Source: Microcaldota archaeon | Lineage (GTDB): Archaea; Micrarchaeota; Micrarchaeia; Micrarchaeales; CABMGC01 | Reading direction: 5' to 3' | Assembly: GCA_021792235.1 (NCBI GenBank) | Contig: JAJYVC010000046.1 | Span: 1 to 9,200, forward strand | DNA: 9,200 nt | Shown: in pieces, positions 5,692-9,200 of the stretch | How the letters are laid out: each line of letters starts with the position of its first letter | Position numbering within the stretch: position 1 is the stretch's first letter | The notes under the pieces: generated by a model | Seen by the model: the letters and a program-made list of their open reading frames with translations, nothing else | What the model was told of the DNA's origin: nothing | The model's database searches: none | Translations under genes and position numbers: made by a program

Positions 5692-6999
5692 TCAACTACC
5701 AAAGAATCTTTTGTGAAGCTTCCTGACTGCCTCATCAGCATACTTTTCCTCTATTATGAAACCGTCGTTGACTTCAGACGTGCTTGATGATATCATCTCT
5801 ATGTACATATTACCGAGGCACGATGACCACTTCCCTATTATGCCTGGCATGTGCGCCATGCCCTTGCCTACTATAGATATTTTGGCCCTGTCGCGCATAA
5901 CGCTTACTCTCGCAAGCTTCTTTAGGTCGTCTACCAGAGCTCCGGTCTGCTGCCTTCCATCAAGAGTTATCGATACGCTCACTTCAGAAGTGGATACCAT
6001 GTCAGCAGATATCTTGTGCCTGTCAAATATCTCAAATACCTGCCTGAGAAAGCCGTGCATCCTGAACATCTTCGACGTGGTGAGGTTTATCACCTGTATC
6101 TTCTTTTGGCAGGCGATGGATATCACGCGGCTTTTTGCCTTTACGTCCCCAAGCACTACGGTGCCTTTATGGGTCGGATTGAACGTATTGAGTATCCTTA
6201 CAGGTATGCTCTTCTCAACAGCAGGCAATATCGTCTTTGGATGAAGGACCTTGGCTCCGAGGAAGGCCAGCTCAGATGCCTCAGCATACGACACCGAATC
6301 TATGGTTCTCGCACCACTTACTATTTTGGGGTCTGCTGTCATTATCCCATTGACGTCAGTCCATATCTGTATTTCATCAGCATCAAGCGCGGAGCCCACT
6401 ATTGTACTAGTGTAATCACTGCCGCCGCGGCCAAGCGTCGTAATATCTCCTTCCTTGTCCTTGGCTATGAACCCTGTTATAACCGGTATTGCTTTCGCAC
6501 GCGCCAGTTTTTTGTTAATGCTGGCATATGCTTCAGGAAGCACTTCAGCATCTCCGAAATTTGAATCAGTTACCAGCCCAATATCATAAGCATCGTACGC
6601 CACGGCCTCCATCCCAACTCTGGTCATGTATGCAGCAACTATCCTAGATGACATCCTCTCCCCAAACGACACTGCCGTATCCAGCACCTTAGGTGTAAGC
6701 TCCTTGCTTTCATGCAGCCTGTTCATAAAACTGCGAAGCTGCGAGGTTTCAGATTTGATTGTCCCATGTCCCACGCCCAACTCATCCATTGTTTTATAAT
6801 GCCTATCCAATATCCCATCAAGCTTGGCTGAGAACTCCTCGCCCTTTGACGCAAGGTACGCAACTTCTATAAGACCGTCGGTAATGCCGCTGAACGCCGA
6901 GACAACAACAACAGGGCGTCTGCTTAGATGTGACTGCACTATTTTTGCCAGATTACGTATCCTTTCCGCATTTCCGACGGAAGTTCCCCCAAATTTCAT
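5692..6999 (-). CDS. lysC: Aspartate kinase with two C-terminal ACT domains
   Basis: Phosphorylates L-aspartate to aspartyl-4-phosphate, the first step to aspartate semialdehyde. The 435 residues comprise the amino-acid kinase domain (1 to about 280) and two ACT domains (about 290-435). Visible motifs are MKFGGTSVGN (1-10, substrate/ATP lysine Lys2), SFGERMSSRI (111-120), TTLGRGGSDYTSTIVG (187-202) and IWTDVNGIMTADPKIV (212-227). The ACT region includes ISADMVSTSEVSVSITLD (330-347) and GIIGKWSSCLGNMYIEMISSSTSEV (386-410), so allosteric control is likely; the effector cannot be read from the sequence. It is monofunctional, with no homoserine dehydrogenase domain. Homologues usually have two to four more residues before MKFGG; the codons upstream of this ATG encode G-K-I-I-V, which fits that strand, but contain no standard start before an in-frame stop at 7051-7053. 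First gene of an operon with asd; divergent from the polyamine genes. Confidence 0.95.
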   Translation of the reverse strand: MKFGGTSVGNAERIRNLAKIVQSHLSRRPVVVVSAFSGITDGLIEVAYLASKGEEFSAKLDGILDRHYKTMDELGVGHGTIKSETSQLRSFMNRLHESKELTPKVLDTAVSFGERMSSRIVAAYMTRVGMEAVAYDAYDIGLVTDSNFGDAEVLPEAYASINKKLARAKAIPVITGFIAKDKEGDITTLGRGGSDYTSTIVGSALDADEIQIWTDVNGIMTADPKIVSGARTIDSVSYAEASELAFLGAKVLHPKTILPAVEKSIPVRILNTFNPTHKGTVVLGDVKAKSRVISIACQKKIQVINLTTSKMFRMHGFLRQVFEIFDRHKISADMVSTSEVSVSITLDGRQQTGALVDDLKKLARVSVMRDRAKISIVGKGMAHMPGIIGKWSSCLGNMYIEMISSSTSEVNDGFIIEEKYADEAVRKLHKRFFGS

Positions 7000-7040
7000 T
7001 ACGATGATTTTTCCAGCCTTGGATTTGCTACAAATCTTAA

Positions 7041-7061
7041 TAGATATATTTCATATAACCT
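7041..7061 (-). promoter_or_regulatory. TATA-like elements for the aspartate kinase operon
   Basis: The minus strand reads GGTTATATGAAATATATCTA here, containing two overlapping TATA-like cores 42-62 bases ahead of the ATG at 6999. Which one is used cannot be told. Predicted leaders are about 20-35 bases, too short for a riboswitch. Confidence 0.45.
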
Positions 7062-7126
7062 TTTAAATTTTGACTCCAAGCTAGCGCATTTTATCAAGTG
7101 CTGATAGCAAATTCAATTTTTCTAGA

Positions 7127-7140
7127 CGAAATATTTAATA
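7127..7140 (+). promoter_or_regulatory. BRE/TATA promoter for the polyamine genes
   Basis: CGAAATATTTAATA combines a BRE-like CGAAA with an AT-rich TATA core. It is about 34-47 bases ahead of the ATG at 7174, predicting initiation near 7158-7165 and a leader of around ten bases. No ribosome site is present before that ATG, consistent with nearly leaderless translation. Confidence 0.5.
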
Positions 7141-7145
7141 AGCAG

Positions 7146-7166
7146 AACAGAAAAATAGTTTCTGTT
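7146..7166 (+). repeat. Perfect 8-bp inverted repeat at the predicted start site of the polyamine genes
   Basis: AACAGAAA (7146-7153) and TTTCTGTT (7159-7166) are exact reverse complements separated by AATAG. The dyad lies between the TATA core and the ATG at 7174 and covers the expected transcription start, a normal place for an archaeal repressor operator. As RNA it could form only a weak AU-rich hairpin. The binding protein is unknown. Confidence 0.6.
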
Positions 7167-7173
7167 GAATAGA

Positions 7174-8391
7174 ATGGGGAAAATTCTTATCATAGGGGCC
7201 GGCGGAGTGGCCAGGGTGGCAGCACACAAGTGCGCGCAGGTCCCAGGGACATTTGAAGAGATAATGCTTGCCAGCAGAACCCTCTCAAAGTGCAGCCAGA
7301 TAAAGTCTGAGATAAATAAGAAGACCGGAAGGAAGATACGCACGGCAGAGGTGGATGCTGACGATGTTCAGGAGCTGGTGTCTCTTATAGACGATTTCAG
7401 ACCTGACCTCGTATTGAATCTTGCACTGCCATATCAGGACCTGAGCATAATGGATGCATGCCTGAAGGCTGGCGTCAACTATCTTGATACTGCAAATTAT
7501 GAGCCTCTTGATGTCGCCCACTTCGAGTACAGCTGGCAATGGGCTTACAAGGAAAGGTTCAGGAAGAAGGGGCTTATGGCTGTGCTGGGATGTGGATTTG
7601 ACCCTGGAGTATCAAATATATTCTCAGCATATGCACAGAAGCACCTGTTTGACGAGATAAACTACATAGACATACTCGACTGCAATGCCGGTAACCATGG
7701 CCATCCCTTCGCCACCAACTTCAACCCAGAGATAAACATAAGAGAGGTTACACAGGCGGTAAGGCACTGGAATAAAGGCAAATGGGTTGAGACGCCGCCG
7801 ATACTTGATAAGGACAGCGTGCACTTCTCATTTGACTATCCAATTGTTGGCAAGAAGGAGAGCTACCTACTTTACCATGAGGAGCTCGAATCGCTTGCAA
7901 AGAACATAAAGGGACTTAAGAGGATAAGATTCTGGATGACGTTTTCAGATAACTACATAAACCATCTGAAGGTACTGCAGAATGTTGGCATGACTAGGAT
8001 AGATGAAGTTGATTATGAGGGCAAGAAGGTCGTGCCAATAAGGTTCCTAAAGAGTCTACTCCCCGACCCTGCGAAGTTAGGATCAAATTATACTGGCAAG
8101 ACAGTGATAGGCAACATCATAACGGGATTCAAGGATGGGAAGAAGAGATCGGTGTATATCTACAACGTATGCGACCACGCAGAATCGTTCAAGGAGCTTG
8201 GCGCGCAGGCAATATCGTATACCACCGGCGTGCCAGCGATGATAGGTGCCGCACTAATTGTAAACGGCACGTGGAAAGGCAATGGTGTATTCAACACAGA
8301 GGAGCTCGACCCCGACCCTTTCATGTCGGCGCTAAGCAAGTACGGCCTGCCATGGAAGCAGGTCGAATTCAAGGGCAAGCTTCCTGATTAG
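7174..8391 (+). CDS. Carboxynorspermidine/carboxyspermidine dehydrogenase (synthase), saccharopine dehydrogenase-like
   Basis: Condenses L-aspartate-4-semialdehyde with a diamine (1,3-diaminopropane or putrescine) and reduces the Schiff base with NADPH, giving carboxynorspermidine or carboxyspermidine. The 405 residues match the family's usual length. The Rossmann loop is KILIIGAGGVARVAAHKC (3-20). The most characteristic stretch is GCGFDPGVSNIFSAYAQKH (139-157), followed by IDILDCNAGNHGHPFATNFNPEINIRE (165-191), then YHEELESLAKNIKGLKRIRFWMTF, and near the end YNVCDHAESFKELGAQAISYTTGVPAMIGAALIVNGTW with EELDPDPFMSALSKYGLPW. These distinguish it from lysine-pathway saccharopine dehydrogenases. 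ATG at 7174 is preferred; an in-frame TTG at 7165 would add three residues but falls inside the inverted repeat. Nine bases separate it from the decarboxylase gene, so the two form an operon. Whether putrescine or diaminopropane is used cannot be read here. Confidence 0.93.
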   Translation: MGKILIIGAGGVARVAAHKCAQVPGTFEEIMLASRTLSKCSQIKSEINKKTGRKIRTAEVDADDVQELVSLIDDFRPDLVLNLALPYQDLSIMDACLKAGVNYLDTANYEPLDVAHFEYSWQWAYKERFRKKGLMAVLGCGFDPGVSNIFSAYAQKHLFDEINYIDILDCNAGNHGHPFATNFNPEINIREVTQAVRHWNKGKWVETPPILDKDSVHFSFDYPIVGKKESYLLYHEELESLAKNIKGLKRIRFWMTFSDNYINHLKVLQNVGMTRIDEVDYEGKKVVPIRFLKSLLPDPAKLGSNYTGKTVIGNIITGFKDGKKRSVYIYNVCDHAESFKELGAQAISYTTGVPAMIGAALIVNGTWKGNGVFNTEELDPDPFMSALSKYGLPWKQVEFKGKLPD

Positions 8392-8395
8392 GTAG
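8390..8395 (+). promoter_or_regulatory. Ribosome binding site of the decarboxylase gene
   Basis: AGGTAG overlaps the stop codon of the upstream dehydrogenase and is five bases before the ATG at 8401. The first gene of the pair appears to lack such a site, while the second has one, a usual arrangement for archaeal operons with short-leader first genes. Confidence 0.5.
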
Positions 8396-8400
8396 CGAAA

Positions 8401-9200
8401 ATGAGAGATCTTCATCTGGCCGAGCAGGTTAATTTTCCGGAAAAGATCACCAGCAGTGTAGAGAGCCCATGCTTCATAGTTAACGAGGATCTTCTGGAGA
8501 AGAACTTGAAGAAGCTGTACTACGTTAAAAAGCATACTGGCGCAAAGATCCTGCTGGCGCTCAAGGCGTTTGCAATGCACAGCACCTTCCCAATGATAAG
8601 CAGGTATCTTGATGGCGTGTCTGCAAGCGGACCAATAGAGGCGCAGCTCGGCCACGAAAAATTCGGTAAGGAGGTGCACACATTTGCCGTTGCCTTTTCC
8701 GATGCGGACATGGAGAAGACCATAAAGTACTCTGATGTGATAATATTCAATTCAATAGAGCAGTGGAAGAAGTATAGAAGTGTGATCAAAAAGAGCGGAA
8801 AGAGAATAGAGATAGGCCTGAGAGTCAATCCAGGAAGATCTAATGTGGGTGCAGCTCTTTACAACCCTACACTCCCAGGTTCAAGGCTTGGGGTGCAGCC
8901 GGAAGATCTGGAAGGAGCGGACCTGGAAGGGATTGACGGTCTTCACTTCCATGCACTATGCGAACAGAATTCGGACGCGCTGGCCTTGGTGCTGGGCAAA
9001 TTCGAAAAGCGATATTCAAGGCAGCTTAAAAAGATCAAATGGGTCAACTTCGGGGGAGGGCATCACATAACCCGCAAGGACTATGACATCGAACTTCTCA
9101 TAAAAACTATAAACCGGTTCAAGAGGAAATACGGCGTACAGGTGCACCTTGAGCCGGGGGAAGCAGTGGTCCTTAATACTGGCGTGTTGGTCTCTACTGT
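8401..9200 (+). CDS. nspC: Carboxynorspermidine decarboxylase (partial, runs off right edge)
   Basis: A PLP-dependent decarboxylase that removes the carboxyl group from carboxynorspermidine or carboxyspermidine, giving norspermidine or spermidine. The first 266 residues are visible and open to the edge; the family is usually about 370-380 residues, so roughly the last quarter is missing. The N-terminus has SPCFIVNEDLLEKNLKKL (22-39), a strand-helix typical of alanine racemase-fold decarboxylases. The PLP lysine is Lys55 in KILLALKAFAM. Next come YLDGVSASGPIEAQLG (69-84), ALYNPTLPGSRLGV (152-165), GIDGLHFHALCEQ (177-189), WVNFGGGHHITRKDYD (214-229, phosphate-binding glycines) and VHLEPGEAVVLNTG (248-261). 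NFGGGHHIT and LHFHxLCEQ are characteristic of NspC rather than diaminopimelate or arginine decarboxylase. The catalytic cysteine from the partner subunit lies beyond the window. Preceded by AGGTAG and co-transcribed with the dehydrogenase. Confidence 0.93.
   Translation, partial: MRDLHLAEQVNFPEKITSSVESPCFIVNEDLLEKNLKKLYYVKKHTGAKILLALKAFAMHSTFPMISRYLDGVSASGPIEAQLGHEKFGKEVHTFAVAFSDADMEKTIKYSDVIIFNSIEQWKKYRSVIKKSGKRIEIGLRVNPGRSNVGAALYNPTLPGSRLGVQPEDLEGADLEGIDGLHFHALCEQNSDALALVLGKFEKRYSRQLKKIKWVNFGGGHHITRKDYDIELLIKTINRFKRKYGVQVHLEPGEAVVLNTGVLVST

Noticed and set aside
5756..6564. Long plus-strand open frames opposite aspartate kinase
   Set aside because: The kinase reads through on the minus strand with all its family motifs. 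The plus-strand frames are compositional shadows.
7000..7173. Riboswitch (for example lysine-type) in the leader of aspartate kinase
   Set aside because: The likely TATA elements leave a leader of only about 20-35 bases and no conserved riboswitch core is visible.
7174..8391. Saccharopine dehydrogenase of lysine metabolism
   Set aside because: The GCGFDPGVSN and DCNAGNHGHPFATNFNPEINIRE segments and the adjacent decarboxylase of the NspC type point to carboxy(nor)spermidine dehydrogenase instead.
1..9200. tRNA, rRNA, CRISPR array or insertion sequence
   Set aside because: No direct-repeat array, no tRNA-like arms and no transposase reading frame or flanking inverted repeats were seen; coding density is high throughout.

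Overview
The window is from an archaeon. TATA/BRE-like promoter elements lie 25-45 bases ahead of most start codons, leaders are short, GGTG-type ribosome sites occur, AUA and AGG codons are common, and genes are nearly abutting. The proteins are archaeal in type: a TPR-AAA ATPase, a short type 1 RNase H, an archaeal RNase HII, a small PRC-barrel protein, a winged-helix regulator and an archaeal/fungal-type aspartate-semialdehyde dehydrogenase. A compact DPANN-like lineage such as Micrarchaeota is a guess from compactness and codon style and is not shown by the sequence.

Left part (1-1542, minus strand): a gene that runs off the left edge. It encodes three TPR repeats followed by an AAA+ ATPase. 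The ATPase is interrupted inside its Walker A motif, directly after GPPGNGK, by an intein with a LAGLIDADG homing endonuclease. It starts with TTG and is truncated by the window edge, so it is easily missed by ORF calling; the open frames seen here on the other strand are shadows.

Middle part (1610-4587): RNase HI (minus) is divergent from a small beta-sandwich protein (plus). That protein converges, with abutting stop codons, on a winged-helix regulator (minus). The regulator shares a divergent AT-rich promoter with a PRC-barrel protein (plus), which is followed by RNase HII. RNase HII has no good standard start codon where the family begins. An unrecognised 211-residue protein (minus) follows.

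Right part (4639-9200): aspartate kinase and aspartate-semialdehyde dehydrogenase form a minus-strand operon (TGA directly followed by ATG). They are divergent from carboxynorspermidine/carboxyspermidine dehydrogenase and carboxynorspermidine decarboxylase on the plus strand, the latter cut by the right edge. Together these four enzymes convert aspartate to aspartate semialdehyde, condense it reductively with a diamine, and decarboxylate the product to norspermidine or spermidine. This is the aspartate-semialdehyde polyamine route known mainly from bacteria, rather than the aminopropyltransferase route usual in archaea. A perfect 8-bp inverted repeat sits between the TATA box and start codon of the plus-strand pair.

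The two most notable items are the P-loop intein in the TPR-AAA protein and the four-gene aspartate-to-polyamine locus.
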